From the NCBI GenBank assembly GCA_900554205.1, contig USGM01000013.1, positions 1 through 39,925 of the forward strand: a stretch of DNA of 39,925 nt, in the 5' to 3' direction. The stretch comes from an uncultured Lachnospiraceae bacterium (lineage in GTDB: Bacteria; Bacillota; Clostridia; Lachnospirales; Lachnospiraceae). The notes below the pieces were generated by a model. That model did not search any database. It was given only the letters and a program-made list of their open reading frames with translations, and was not told the origin of the DNA. The position numbers and the translations under genes were made by a program. Within the stretch, counting starts at the first letter, position 1. Each line of letters starts with the position of its first letter. Shown here piece after piece: positions 8,124 through 17,964 of the stretch.

Positions 8124-9680
8124 ATGAGTATTTTAAATGTAGAACATCTCACCCACGGCTTCGGCGACCGCGCCATTTTCAATGACGTGTCCTTCCGCCT
8201 GCTGAAGGGGGAACACATTGGTCTGATCGGCGCAAACGGCGAGGGAAAATCGACCTTTATGAACATTATTACCGGAAAGCTGATGCCCGACGAAGGAAAG
8301 GTCGAATGGGCGAAAAATGTGCGTGTAGGCTATCTGGATCAGCACACGGTTCTCACGCCGGGAATGACGATCCGTCAGGTGCTCTCCTCCGCCTTCGACT
8401 TTCTATATGAACTGGAACAGCAGATGAACGCCCTCTATGAAAAAATGGGCGATGCCACGCCAGAGGAGCTGGAGAGCTATCTGGAAGAGACCGGCACGCT
8501 GCAGGAGCTTCTCACCATGCATGACTTTTACATGATCGACGCAAAGGTCGAGGAGGTCGCAAGGGCGCTCGGTCTGACCGACATCGGTCTTGACCGCGAT
8601 GTGACAGAGCTGTCAGGTGGTCAGCGAACCAAGGTGCTTCTCGGCAAGCTGCTTCTCGAAAAGCCCGATATTCTCCTGCTCGACGAGCCGACGAACTATC
8701 TCGACGCCGAGCATATCGAATGGTTAAAGCGCTACCTCTCCGAATACGAGAACGCATTCCTCCTCATCAGCCACGACATTCCGTTTTTAAACAGCGTCGT
8801 GAACCTGATCTACCATATGGACAATCAGGAGCTGAACCGCTATGTCGGCGACTACGACAAATTTCAGGAAGTCTACGCCATGAAAAAGGCACAGCTTGAG
8901 GCCGCCTACAATAAACAGCAGAAGGAAATCGCCGACCTGAAGGACTTCGTCGCGAGGAACAAGGCGAGAGTCTCCACCAGAAACATGGCAATGTCCCGCC
9001 AGAAAAAGCTGGACAAGATGGATGTCATAGAGCTTGCGGCGGAAAAGCCGAAGCCGGAGTTCAACTTCCGCGAGGCGCGCACTCCCGGCAGAGTTCTCTT
9101 CGAGACCCGCGATCTTGTCATCGGCTACGACGAACCGCTCTCAAAGCCTTTAAATCTCTCGATGGAACGCGGACAGAAGATTGTGCTGACCGGTGCAAAC
9201 GGTATCGGTAAAACCACACTTTTAAAGAGCATCCTTGGCCTCATTCCGCCGCTTTCCGGCAGTGTGGAGCAGGGGGACTATCTGGAAATCGGCTACTTTG
9301 AGCAGGAGATGAGCGGAGATACCGGAAACAGCTGCATCGACGAGATCTGGAAGGAATTTCCCGGCTTCACGCAGTATGAGGTCCGCTCCGCGCTTGCAAA
9401 ATGCGGACTGACAACAAAGCACATCGAATCTCTTGTCAAGGTCTTAAGCGGCGGCGAGCAGGCAAAGGTACGCCTGTGCAAGCTCATCAACCGTGACACA
9501 AATATCCTTTTGCTCGACGAGCCGACGAACCATCTCGATGTCGATGCAAAGGACGAGCTGAAACGCGCTCTCAAGGCATACAAGGGCAGCGTCCTCATGG
9601 TCTGCCACGAACCGGACTTCTACGAAGGGCTGGCAACCAATGTCTGGGACTGCACAAAATGGACAACAAAGGTAATATAA
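8124..9680 (+). CDS. ABC-F family ATPase (ribosome-associated type)
   Basis: 518 residues with two ABC ATPase domains and no membrane segment. The first domain has Walker A GANGEGKST at 36-44, signature LSGGQ at 163-167 and DEPTNYLD at 187-194. The second has GANGIGKTT, LSGGEQAKV and DEPTNHLD. The basic, helical linker between the domains (ending in SRQKKLDKMD) corresponds to the P-site-tRNA-interacting arm of ABC-F proteins; overall it resembles the YbiT-type branch. Such proteins act on stalled or drug-bound ribosomes. Which subgroup it belongs to, and whether it confers resistance, cannot be decided by reading. It is first of three plus-strand ABC genes, one base before the next. Confidence 0.92.
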   Translation: MSILNVEHLTHGFGDRAIFNDVSFRLLKGEHIGLIGANGEGKSTFMNIITGKLMPDEGKVEWAKNVRVGYLDQHTVLTPGMTIRQVLSSAFDFLYELEQQMNALYEKMGDATPEELESYLEETGTLQELLTMHDFYMIDAKVEEVARALGLTDIGLDRDVTELSGGQRTKVLLGKLLLEKPDILLLDEPTNYLDAEHIEWLKRYLSEYENAFLLISHDIPFLNSVVNLIYHMDNQELNRYVGDYDKFQEVYAMKKAQLEAAYNKQQKEIADLKDFVARNKARVSTRNMAMSRQKKLDKMDVIELAAEKPKPEFNFREARTPGRVLFETRDLVIGYDEPLSKPLNLSMERGQKIVLTGANGIGKTTLLKSILGLIPPLSGSVEQGDYLEIGYFEQEMSGDTGNSCIDEIWKEFPGFTQYEVRSALAKCGLTTKHIESLVKVLSGGEQAKVRLCKLINRDTNILLLDEPTNHLDVDAKDELKRALKAYKGSVLMVCHEPDFYEGLATNVWDCTKWTTKVI

Positions 9681-9681
9681 A

Positions 9682-11481
9682 ATGAAAGCTGAAAACAAAA
9701 AAGAATTTTCCCTGATCCCCTATCTGTTAAAGTACAAATGGCATTATTTCGTAGGCATCATCATCCTGCTGTTGGTCGATCTGGCAAGCCTGCTCATTCC
9801 GCAGTATACCGGCGAGGTCATTGACGGACTGACAAAGGGCTCCTTCGGCTTCGAGGGGGTCAAACCCCTTCTGATCCGTATCTTCCTCGCAGGTCTCACG
9901 ATGATGCTCGGACGCTTCGGCTGGCGTTTCTTTATCATCGGCGCCTCCCGCGGCATTGAATACCAGATGCGAAACGATATGTTCCGCCACCTTGAGAAGC
10001 TGTCGGCGCGCTTTTACAACAGCCACAAAACCGGCGACCTGATGGCGCATTTCACGAATGACCTGCTGGCGATCCGCAAGGCTGTCGGTATCGCGGTCAT
10101 TACCGCCTTCGACGCGGTCGTGATGACCTTCATGGTGCTTATCAAGATGGTCGTTTATGTCGATTTCCGGCTGACGCTGCTCGCCTTTGTGCCGCTGATC
10201 CTCGTTGCCTTCGGCTGCTATTACTACGGTATCGAGCAGAAAAAGCGCCAGACCAGATGTCAGGAGGCATTTTCCCTGCTCTCCGACAAGGTGCAGGAAA
10301 GCCTTGCGGGTGTCCGCGTGCTCAAGGCCTTCGTTCAGGAGGAAGAAGACTTCCGCGCCTTTGAAAAGGCAAGCATCAATAATATGGAAAAGAATCTCGC
10401 TGTCGTAAAGCTTCAGGCGATCTTCGGCCCGGCTCTGGATGCCATTACCGGCTTCAGCCTCCTGCTCACACTGCTCTTCGGAGGTAAAATGGTCTTAAAC
10501 GGCACAGTCAGCATCGGACAGTTTGTCGCCTTCAACACCTATATCGGTATGCTCGTATGGCCCATGATCGCCTGCGGCGACTGCATCAACTCCTTTACGC
10601 AGGCATCTGCGGCGTTCCACCGCATTGCCGCTATTTTCCGCGAGGAGCCCGATATTGTTGATCCGGCGCTTTCGGAGGGCACAGACTCCGGCGTAAACAC
10701 AGAGCTACAGTTAAAGGGTGATATTCAGATGAAGAATCTCACCTTTACCTACCCGGACGGCGACGCGCCGGTGCTGAAAAACATCGACCTGCACATCCGT
10801 CAGGGAGAGATGCTGGGTATTCTCGGACGCACGGGAAGCGGAAAGTCCTCCCTTGCAGACCTGCTGCTCAGAGTCTACGACTGCGAAAAGGGAATGCTGC
10901 TTCTGGACGGCATACCGATCAGCGAAATTCCCCTTGCTGTCCTGCACAGGGATGTCGCCTATGTTCCGCAGGACAACTTCCTGTTCTCCGACACGCTGGA
11001 GGAAAACATTGCCTTCGGCCTCGAGGATCGTATCAAAGAACATCCCGAGCTTCGTGACAGCATCCACGCGGCTGCCATGAACGCCTGCATCCATGACAAT
11101 ATCATGGACTTCCCGGAAAATTACCTGACGCTCGTGGGCGAGCGCGGCGTGACTCTCTCGGGCGGTCAGAAGCAGCGAAGCTCCATCGCGCGGGCACTGT
11201 TAAAGGATGCCTCGATTCTGATCCTTGACGACTCCCTGTCCGCCGTCGATACGGACACTGAGGAGCAGATTCTGGAAAACCTGCTCCGGCTGCGCAAGGA
11301 CAAGACCACCATTATCATCGCCCACCGTATCTCCACGCTGCAAAAGGCGGATCACATCGCCGTGCTGACGGACGGTGCCATGACGGAGTACGGCACGCAT
11401 GACGAGCTGGTCGCTCTGGGCGGCTTCTATGCCCATATCAATGAGAAACAGCAGCTTGAACAGGAGCTGAAGGAATTATAA
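9682..11481 (+). CDS. ABC exporter half-transporter, degenerate-site subunit
   Basis: 599 residues: an exporter-type membrane domain with about six helices (residues 1-320) and a C-terminal ATPase domain. Walker A GRTGSGKS is at 382-389 and the signature LSGGQ at 492-496 is canonical. The residue after the Walker B Asp516 is Asp517 instead of the catalytic Glu (LILDDS). In heterodimeric exporters such as BmrCD or TM287/288 this marks the subunit contributing the inactive Walker B site. The ATG follows the ABC-F stop by one base, showing translational coupling. Likely a drug or lipid exporter; substrate unknown. Confidence 0.93.
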   Translation: MKAENKKEFSLIPYLLKYKWHYFVGIIILLLVDLASLLIPQYTGEVIDGLTKGSFGFEGVKPLLIRIFLAGLTMMLGRFGWRFFIIGASRGIEYQMRNDMFRHLEKLSARFYNSHKTGDLMAHFTNDLLAIRKAVGIAVITAFDAVVMTFMVLIKMVVYVDFRLTLLAFVPLILVAFGCYYYGIEQKKRQTRCQEAFSLLSDKVQESLAGVRVLKAFVQEEEDFRAFEKASINNMEKNLAVVKLQAIFGPALDAITGFSLLLTLLFGGKMVLNGTVSIGQFVAFNTYIGMLVWPMIACGDCINSFTQASAAFHRIAAIFREEPDIVDPALSEGTDSGVNTELQLKGDIQMKNLTFTYPDGDAPVLKNIDLHIRQGEMLGILGRTGSGKSSLADLLLRVYDCEKGMLLLDGIPISEIPLAVLHRDVAYVPQDNFLFSDTLEENIAFGLEDRIKEHPELRDSIHAAAMNACIHDNIMDFPENYLTLVGERGVTLSGGQKQRSSIARALLKDASILILDDSLSAVDTDTEEQILENLLRLRKDKTTIIIAHRISTLQKADHIAVLTDGAMTEYGTHDELVALGGFYAHINEKQQLEQELKEL

Positions 11482-11509
11482 ATGTATCTGTACAGAAATG
11501 AGGATTACT

Positions 11510-13285
11510 ATGAATACTTTGACTGAGGATAAGCTGGAATCCAGCTATAAGGGAAACGCCCTGCTGCGTCTCCTCTCCTACATGAAGCCCTATCTCGGGT
11601 GGTTTCTTCTCTGTCTGGCGCTGGTGCTTGCACTGACGGGCTTTGACCTCTACCGCCCTATCCTGATCGGCGACGCGATCGATCTCTTCGAGACACAGGG
11701 AAATTATGACGTCATCATTGACACTGCGATCAAATACGGCATTGTGCTAGCCCTGAGCTTTGTCTTCAATCTGGTTCAGACATGGGTTCTCCAGAAGACG
11801 GGACAGCGCATCATCCTGACTGTCCGCAAGGAGCTTTACGCCCACATCCAGTCCCTGAGCTGCCGCTATTTCGATCTGACCCCCGTGGGAAAGCTGGTGA
11901 CGCGCGTGACAAACGATGTCGAGGCGTTGAACGAAATGTACTCCGGCATTCTGGTTCGTCTGTTCCGCAACATCGTGAAGATCATCGGTCTTGCGATTGT
12001 CATGCTGACAATGGATCTGAAGCTCGCGCTGATCTCCTTTGTGCTGTTGCCCGTCGTGGCTGTGCTCACGGTCGTTTTCCGGAAGATTTCGCGGAAGACC
12101 TACCGGATTACGAGAACGCGCCTGACCGACCTCAACACCTTCCTGTCGGAGAATATTTCCGGGATGCGCATCATCCAGATCTTCGGGCGCGAGGAGAGAA
12201 AATTCGACGAATTTAACGACAGAAACTATAAATATTACAGAGCCTTTTACCGGGAAATGCTGGTATTCGCCATCTTCCGCCCGCTGATCTATATTCTCAG
12301 TGTGCTGTCGCTGATGCTGGTGCTGGGTGTCGGAAGCCGCGAGGTTCTCGGCAATGTCATCTCGATCGGAACGCTCTACATCTTTGCGCAGTACATCCAG
12401 TCCTTCTTCGAGCCGATTCAGGAGCTGGCGGAGCAGTTTTCCACCCTCCAGTCCTCCCTTGCGTCCGCAGAAAAAATCTTCACGATCATGGACGAGGACG
12501 CACTTGTGCCGGAGCCCGAAAATCCGGTCGTACTGCCGGAAATCAAGGGGCGGATCGAGTTCGACCATGTCTGGTTTGCCTACGACAATGAAAATTATGT
12601 CCTGCGGGATGTGTCCTTTGTCATTGAGCCGGGCCAGAAGGTTGCCTTTGTCGGTGCAACCGGCGCCGGTAAATCCTCGATCCTGAACCTGATCGGGCGA
12701 TACTATGACATCCAGCAGGGTCATATCTATATCGACGGTGTTGACATTCGGAATATCAGCAAGAAGCAGCTCAGAAGCGCAATCGGTCAGATGCAGCAGG
12801 ATGTGTTTATCTTTGAGGGAACCGTGGAGAGCAATATAAGACTTTACGACGAAGACATTACTTCGGAAGAGGTACGGGAGGCGGCAGAATATGTCAACGC
12901 ATCCCGGTTCATTGAGAAATTGCCGAATGGCTATGAGGAACCTGTGTCCGAGCGCGGCTCCACCTTCTCTGCCGGTGAGCGTCAGCTTCTGTCCTTCGCG
13001 CGGACACTCGCACATAAGCCGAGCATCCTTGTCATGGATGAAGCCACCGCCAACATCGACACGGAGACGGAGGCGCTGATTCAGGAAGCACTTGAAAGGC
13101 TGATGAAGGGCAGAACGACAATCATGGTTGCGCACCGCCTCTCCACCATCCAGCACGCAGACTGCATCATGGTCATGCACAAGGGCAAGATCAGAGAGCG
13201 CGGCACGCATCAGGAGCTCCTCGCCCAGAACGGCATTTATAAGAAGCTCTACGAATTACAGATCCATCATGAGATAACCGCCTGA
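11510..13285 (+). CDS. ABC exporter half-transporter, catalytic-Glu subunit
   Basis: 591 residues, membrane domain plus ATPase domain, partner of the preceding gene. Walker A GATGAGKS begins at residue 382. Walker B VMDEAT has the normal catalytic Glu511, but the signature is FSAGE (486-490) instead of LSGGQ. The lesions are complementary to the partner: the active site pairs this Walker A/B with the partner's LSGGQ, and the inactive site pairs the reverse. I prefer the ATG at 11510 because GAGG lies six bases upstream; an in-frame ATG at 11498 lacks a site. The last 19 bases overlap the convergent PHP gene. Confidence 0.93.
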   Translation: MNTLTEDKLESSYKGNALLRLLSYMKPYLGWFLLCLALVLALTGFDLYRPILIGDAIDLFETQGNYDVIIDTAIKYGIVLALSFVFNLVQTWVLQKTGQRIILTVRKELYAHIQSLSCRYFDLTPVGKLVTRVTNDVEALNEMYSGILVRLFRNIVKIIGLAIVMLTMDLKLALISFVLLPVVAVLTVVFRKISRKTYRITRTRLTDLNTFLSENISGMRIIQIFGREERKFDEFNDRNYKYYRAFYREMLVFAIFRPLIYILSVLSLMLVLGVGSREVLGNVISIGTLYIFAQYIQSFFEPIQELAEQFSTLQSSLASAEKIFTIMDEDALVPEPENPVVLPEIKGRIEFDHVWFAYDNENYVLRDVSFVIEPGQKVAFVGATGAGKSSILNLIGRYYDIQQGHIYIDGVDIRNISKKQLRSAIGQMQQDVFIFEGTVESNIRLYDEDITSEEVREAAEYVNASRFIEKLPNGYEEPVSERGSTFSAGERQLLSFARTLAHKPSILVMDEATANIDTETEALIQEALERLMKGRTTIMVAHRLSTIQHADCIMVMHKGKIRERGTHQELLAQNGIYKKLYELQIHHEITA

Positions 13286-14004
13286 CGCTCCGTTCCGTCC
13301 AGAAGCTGTACCGCCTCCCTGTTCAGGACGGCGCGTCCGAAATCATGGATGTCGGTCAGCTTTCTCGGAAAGACCATACCGCCCCAGAGCATTAAGGTAC
13401 TGTGCTGGTCGGAACCGGCAGTCAGTGGCAGATTATGTTCCTTCGCATAGGCAAGCGCCCTCTCGTTAAACTCGGGATGGCGCTCTTCTTTTCCGTAGCT
13501 GGAATGGCTCGCATTCACTCCCTCCACAGCGTCCACAAAATCCGGGTAGGGGCAGATTTCCTTGATGTACCATGCCTCCCTGTACGGATGCGCCTGACTG
13601 AGAATACCGCCGCCCGCATGGACGAGCTGCAGCTGCTCCTCCACCGTCGCATCCTTAATCTCAGGGTGGTTCAGCAGCCATTGCTTATCCAGACCGTAGA
13701 CCAGAAATTCCGGCCCGCCATAGCCTGATTCCCAGCCGAAGAAGACCTGAAGACCGTACTTTTCCCCTTCTTCCTTCGCGTGTTCATAGCCAAGGCAGAA
13801 CTTCTCGACCCACTCGCTCCACGGCAGGCTCCTGTCAACCGCCGTATTTCCATATACGAAGTGATCCGTGATAATGATTCCCGTGTAGCCCGCCTGCGCA
13901 TAGACCCTCGCCATTTCCGCACCGGTGTTGCTTGCACAGGCACTCCCCTCCGACGTATGCATATGCGTCTCATATAAATATCCGTTGACTTTGATCTTTT
14001 CCAT
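13267..14004 (-). CDS. PHP-domain phosphoesterase
   Basis: 245 residues with the PHP metal-binding signature near the N-terminus (YETHMHTSEGS, His14 and His16), then TDHF, a Glu in FFGWESGY, SQAHPYREAW and TAGSDQHS near the end. These are the usual ligands of a di- or trinuclear metal site. The family hydrolyses phosphoesters (histidinol phosphate, 3',5'-nucleotides and others); this one has no subfamily label I can support. It follows the MATE gene by 13 bases and is the last gene of that minus-strand operon. Its 3' end overlaps the convergent ABC exporter gene. Confidence 0.85.
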   Translation of the reverse strand: MEKIKVNGYLYETHMHTSEGSACASNTGAEMARVYAQAGYTGIIITDHFVYGNTAVDRSLPWSEWVEKFCLGYEHAKEEGEKYGLQVFFGWESGYGGPEFLVYGLDKQWLLNHPEIKDATVEEQLQLVHAGGGILSQAHPYREAWYIKEICPYPDFVDAVEGVNASHSSYGKEERHPEFNERALAYAKEHNLPLTAGSDQHSTLMLWGGMVFPRKLTDIHDFGRAVLNREAVQLLDGTERQAVIS

Positions 14005-14017
14005 CCTGAATCCTTTC

Positions 14018-15412
14018 TCAGACTTCTTCCGCTGCCTGCTGGCCTTCCGCCTGTTTCATCTCTCCCAGCACACCGACGCACATCGGCACAGAAACACCGA
14101 AGGTAAGAATATCCGACCATGTCTGGCACATCTGGACGCCGAGCAGTCCGAAGATCTGCGGCAATATCCAGATCAGCGGAATAAAGAAAATTCCCTGCCT
14201 TGCCGCCGCGACAAAGGACGCTCTCGCCGCCTTGCCGATGGACTGCAGCATCATATTACTCATCACAATCCACGCATTCAGCGGGAAAACAATGCATTGC
14301 AACCGGAGGGCAAGCGTGCCGATGCGGATAACCTCCGCGTCCTCCCGGCGGAAGCAGGTCACAAGCGGCTCTGCAAAAATGATTCCCGCCGCCGAAACGA
14401 TGACGAGGAAGACCGCCGCATACTTCACACAGAAAGCGAATGCCTGCCGCACCCTTCCAAACTGCTTTGCCCCGTAATTCATGCCGCAGACCGGCTGGAA
14501 GCCCTGTCCGAAACCGATCAGCGCCGAGTTGGCAAACATGGAAATTCTTCCGACAATGGACATTGCCGCGATCGCCGCGTCACTGTAGACTCCGCCAAAG
14601 GTTCCCGCAGAATGATTCAGACAGATCTGCGCAATGCTGGCAAGCCCCTGTCTGCAAAGGGACGGCACACCGCCCCGGAAGATCTCCTTATACAACGCCC
14701 ATGTGGGTTTGAAATTGCGAAATTCTATACGGATATTTCCGCCCTTTCTGCTCATCAGAAAGAGGAGGACAAAGCTGACAATCTGGCTGATAATCGTGGC
14801 AAGCGCCGCTCCCGCAACTCCCATATCGCAGGTAAAGATCAGCAGCGGGTCGAGAACCATATTCAACAGTCCGCCCGTCACAATTCCCACCATCGCATAG
14901 GATGCGCTGCCCTGAAAACGAAGCTGGTTATTCAGCACCAGCGATGACATCATAAACGGACAGCCGATCAGGATAATCCGAAGATAGTCCTTTGTATAGG
15001 GCAGAATCGTCGGCGTTGAACCCAGAACCCGTGCAAGCGGCGTCAGAAAGCAAAGCCCCACTACAGCCGCCACGATTCCCGTGAAAAACGCTGTGAAGAA
15101 TCCGGTCGCCGCCATGACATTTGCCTCGTCAAATTCCTTCGCGCCGAGCTTCCGGGAGATATAGTTGCCCGAGCCATGCCCGAAGAAGAAGCCGCACGCC
15201 TGAATAAACGCCATCACGGAGAACACAACACCTACCGCCGCCGTCGCCTGTGTATTGATCCTCCCGACAAAGAAGGTGTCTACCATGTTATAGAAGGAGG
15301 TCACAAGCATGCTGATGATCGTCGGCACCGCCATCTGACAGACCAGATGCGGCACCGGCTCGCTGAGCATATAGGAGACCTTCTCCTCCTGATTCATATT
15401 CCTTACGTTCAT
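14018..15412 (-). CDS. MATE-family efflux transporter
   Basis: 464 residues with about twelve membrane helices in two MatE repeats. Typical segments are MAVPTIISMLVTSFYNMVDTFF at the start of the first repeat and GFGQGFQPVCGMNYGAK between the halves. It is probably an Na+- or H+-driven exporter of cationic compounds; the substrate is not readable. It starts seven bases after the ABC-class ATPase gene and is followed 13 bases later by the PHP gene, so all three are likely one transcript. Confidence 0.93.
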   Translation of the reverse strand: MNVRNMNQEEKVSYMLSEPVPHLVCQMAVPTIISMLVTSFYNMVDTFFVGRINTQATAAVGVVFSVMAFIQACGFFFGHGSGNYISRKLGAKEFDEANVMAATGFFTAFFTGIVAAVVGLCFLTPLARVLGSTPTILPYTKDYLRIILIGCPFMMSSLVLNNQLRFQGSASYAMVGIVTGGLLNMVLDPLLIFTCDMGVAGAALATIISQIVSFVLLFLMSRKGGNIRIEFRNFKPTWALYKEIFRGGVPSLCRQGLASIAQICLNHSAGTFGGVYSDAAIAAMSIVGRISMFANSALIGFGQGFQPVCGMNYGAKQFGRVRQAFAFCVKYAAVFLVIVSAAGIIFAEPLVTCFRREDAEVIRIGTLALRLQCIVFPLNAWIVMSNMMLQSIGKAARASFVAAARQGIFFIPLIWILPQIFGLLGVQMCQTWSDILTFGVSVPMCVGVLGEMKQAEGQQAAEEV

Positions 15413-15419
15413 AATTCCC

Positions 15420-17138
15420 TTATCCCTTTTCCACCACGATTAATTCCCTGCATCGGTTGAGCGCAGCGTAAAGCTCCTGCTTTCTTGGCAGTGCCAGATT
15501 CCCGGGCAGCTTGCCCTCACCCTCGCAGAACGCGCCGAAGCCCTTCGCGGGGATGCTGCCGTACAGCTCCTCGACCGCCTCCCGCAGAGTTCTCTTTCCG
15601 TCAAACGAGTGCAGCTTCATGTATTTTATCATATGGGACAGGGCTGTCAACTGTTCCGAATCTGTCAGCTGTTCCACATAGCGCAGGTCAACCTCTTCGC
15701 GGTTGATGGAAAAGCCGTCCGTTCCGTCCGTCCGCATTTTGATCCTGTCATCCTTCGCAAACGCAGCGTCCCGCCTCACAACACGCCGGTAATCCGGTTC
15801 CCCCGCCGCATCCACTCTTCCGAGCGTATAGGGGAAGCTCTCCGCCTCCTTCTTTGCAAGCGCCGTGATCTCCACCGGCTGATACTTATTCATCTGGATA
15901 ATGCAGTCCGCCATGTGGAAATAGGAGCCACAGCTTCCCGCGACAAGGATCGTCGAAATGCCGTATTTCTCGTACAGCTCACGCACCCTGTCGATGAACG
16001 GGATGATTGGCTCGACCTCCCTGCTGACGACACGCTGCATCAGTTCATCCCGGATCATGAAGTTGGTCGCGCTGGTGTCCTCATCGATCAGGAACACCTC
16101 CGCTCCTGCCTCCATCGCCTCAACGGTGTTCGCCGCCTGTGAGGTACTTCCGCTAGCGTCCTCTGTATAGAAGGTCTTTGTGTCCCTACCATTCGGCAGA
16201 TTCCGTATGAACATGGAAATGTCCGTCCTCTGGATGCTGCGGCCGTCCTCCGCCCGGAGCTTTACGGCCGATTCGTCCGTGATCACATACTCCCTGCCGT
16301 CTCCCTGAATATGATTGTACACGCCAAGCTCCAACGCCTCCAGCAGAGTTGACTTGCCGTGGTAGCCGCCGCCGACAATCAGTGTCACGCCCTTCCGGAT
16401 GCCCATGCCTGCGAGCTTCCCACCGTGGGGCAGCTCCATGATGACCTCCATGGATGCCGGGCTTTTAAAGGGAACCGCCTCCCTCATTGGCAGCGCGGAG
16501 ACTCCAGACTTCCGGGGCAGAATCGCGCTATTTGCCACAAAGGCAACCAGTTCACGCTTCTTTAACTCCTGCCGGATATACTGCTGATCATCCGCAAGGA
16601 ACAGCACCTTCTCCAGCCCATCCTTCGGACAGGATGCCGCGAGCAGGGTCTGCCGCACGCAGACGGGCAGGAAGTCAAATAAAATCTTCCCGAGCTCGCC
16701 GGAGTTGATGGTACGCCCGTTCGCCGGAAACCCGATCTCCATCCGCACCGTAATGTCTCCGCTCTGCGGGTCTACCGTGCAGGCGCTGCGCTCCAGTATC
16801 TCCTGCCCGGGATGGCTGATCCCGAGAAGCCCGCTCTTGCCGGAGCCCTTCGCCTTGAAGGAAAAGTCCTTGATCTTCGCCGCCATGCGCCGGAGCAGAT
16901 AATCCTGAAACGCGACTCTTCTGACATTTGTGTCATAACATTTTTTATCAAAGCCCGCCACCCTTCCGGGCAGCAAAAGGCTGACCTTGGAGGGAGCCGC
17001 AAAGGGGTCTCCCTGTACATGGTCTATCGAAAGGACATACTGCTGGAACTGATATTTTCCCTTCGTGTCCTTATATGCCGGATAACCCTTATGGTCTATC
17101 TGGCGGAGCAGTGTCTGCAAGTCTGCTGCTGTCTTCAT
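15420..17138 (-). CDS. Predicted ABC-class ATPase (COG3044 type)
   Basis: 572-residue soluble protein. The P-loop GGGYHGKSTLLEALE in the middle, the long conserved segment VITDESAVKLRAEDGRS, and a Walker B-like VFLIDEDTSATNFM identify the family of stand-alone ABC-class ATPases whose role is unknown. The ATG follows GGGAGG at a 10-base spacing. It is first gene of an operon with a MATE transporter and a PHP protein. Nothing in the sequence suggests a membrane partner for a transport function. Confidence 0.88.
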   Translation of the reverse strand: MKTAADLQTLLRQIDHKGYPAYKDTKGKYQFQQYVLSIDHVQGDPFAAPSKVSLLLPGRVAGFDKKCYDTNVRRVAFQDYLLRRMAAKIKDFSFKAKGSGKSGLLGISHPGQEILERSACTVDPQSGDITVRMEIGFPANGRTINSGELGKILFDFLPVCVRQTLLAASCPKDGLEKVLFLADDQQYIRQELKKRELVAFVANSAILPRKSGVSALPMREAVPFKSPASMEVIMELPHGGKLAGMGIRKGVTLIVGGGYHGKSTLLEALELGVYNHIQGDGREYVITDESAVKLRAEDGRSIQRTDISMFIRNLPNGRDTKTFYTEDASGSTSQAANTVEAMEAGAEVFLIDEDTSATNFMIRDELMQRVVSREVEPIIPFIDRVRELYEKYGISTILVAGSCGSYFHMADCIIQMNKYQPVEITALAKKEAESFPYTLGRVDAAGEPDYRRVVRRDAAFAKDDRIKMRTDGTDGFSINREEVDLRYVEQLTDSEQLTALSHMIKYMKLHSFDGKRTLREAVEELYGSIPAKGFGAFCEGEGKLPGNLALPRKQELYAALNRCRELIVVEKG

Positions 17139-17226
17139 CTTCTAAAAACCTCCCGATCCTGTTATATTGTCAAAGTCTCTCCGGCATATCATAACCGGTA
17201 CAGCCAGTACCGTAAAGCTGACCTCT

Positions 17227-17255
17227 ATTATAATATTCCTGACAAATATCTTCAA
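17227..17255 (-). promoter_or_regulatory. Promoter of the ABC-class ATPase-MATE-PHP operon
   Basis: On the minus strand, TTGAAG (17250-17255), 17-base spacer and a perfect TATAAT (17227-17232). It lies about 90 bases upstream of the ATG at 17138. Confidence 0.7.
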
Positions 17256-17263
17256 GCATTACA

Positions 17264-17294
17264 ATACGGCTGACCTCCGAAGAAGCAGCCGTAT
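17264..17294. other. Hairpin downstream of the DUF4234 gene
   Basis: Perfect 9-bp inverted repeat ATACGGCTG/CAGCCGTAT with a 13-base loop. Neither side has a T-run, so it is a weak terminator at best; it may be an mRNA end stabiliser of the minus-strand gene. Confidence 0.45.
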
Positions 17295-17357
17295 CTTAAA
17301 ATCAGTATTTACTTTCAAGTAATATCTCTCAGTCTCTGTATCAGTTTTTCGATCACA

Positions 17358-17963
17358 TTACATCAGACCATGCTGTTGGTTATAAGCTTCACAGATCTTG
17401 TTGGTGTTCTTGATCAGAATATTCATTGCAATGAACGGTCCGATACCGCAGAGCATCGCACCAAAAAGCAGCCACAGCAGCACCGTTGTACCATTCTCCT
17501 GGAAAGTCAGACCATATCTGCCGGCATTGGATGAAAGTCTGTTTCCAAGCTTATAATACCATACCCATGCGTAAATACCACAGGTAATGATAGACAGAAC
17601 AATGAACTTTACCAGACCACCTGTGCTCTCTCCATCACCTTCGCAGGCAATATTGACATCATGCGCCATCTTGTAGATGAAATAATAGGAGTAAATTCCA
17701 CAGGTAATGATCGTCAGAACTATGTATGCAAGAAGTCCTCTGTCAGTCTGAAGCTTTTCTCCGGCATACGGTGCTCCTGCATTTGAAATTGTCTGATGAA
17801 TATCCTGCACTGCGCTTCCAAGCTCTTTTTCTGCGTTGTCAAATGCATTCTTTACATCCTTTGTCAGATTGTCCAGCTTGTCGCCCCCTTCAAGCGGTGC
17901 GCCACAGTTCGGACAATTCTTTGCACCTTCGGGTGCCTCCTGTCCACAATTACTGCAAAACAT
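17358..17963 (-). CDS. Zinc-ribbon DUF4234 membrane protein
   Basis: 201 residues. An N-terminal zinc ribbon (MFCSNCGQEAP then NCPNCGAP, four Cys) is followed by a soluble linker and four membrane helices. The repeated ITCGIYSYYFIYKM and ITCGIYAWVWYYKL segments mark two DUF4234 units. The start is fixed by a strong AGGAGG seven bases before the ATG at 17963; a longer in-frame version would overlap the upstream gene. It lies one base after the DUF2752 stop. Function is unknown; neighbours suggest a membrane or envelope role. Confidence 0.85.
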   Translation of the reverse strand: MFCSNCGQEAPEGAKNCPNCGAPLEGGDKLDNLTKDVKNAFDNAEKELGSAVQDIHQTISNAGAPYAGEKLQTDRGLLAYIVLTIITCGIYSYYFIYKMAHDVNIACEGDGESTGGLVKFIVLSIITCGIYAWVWYYKLGNRLSSNAGRYGLTFQENGTTVLLWLLFGAMLCGIGPFIAMNILIKNTNKICEAYNQQHGLM

Positions 17964-17964
17964 A

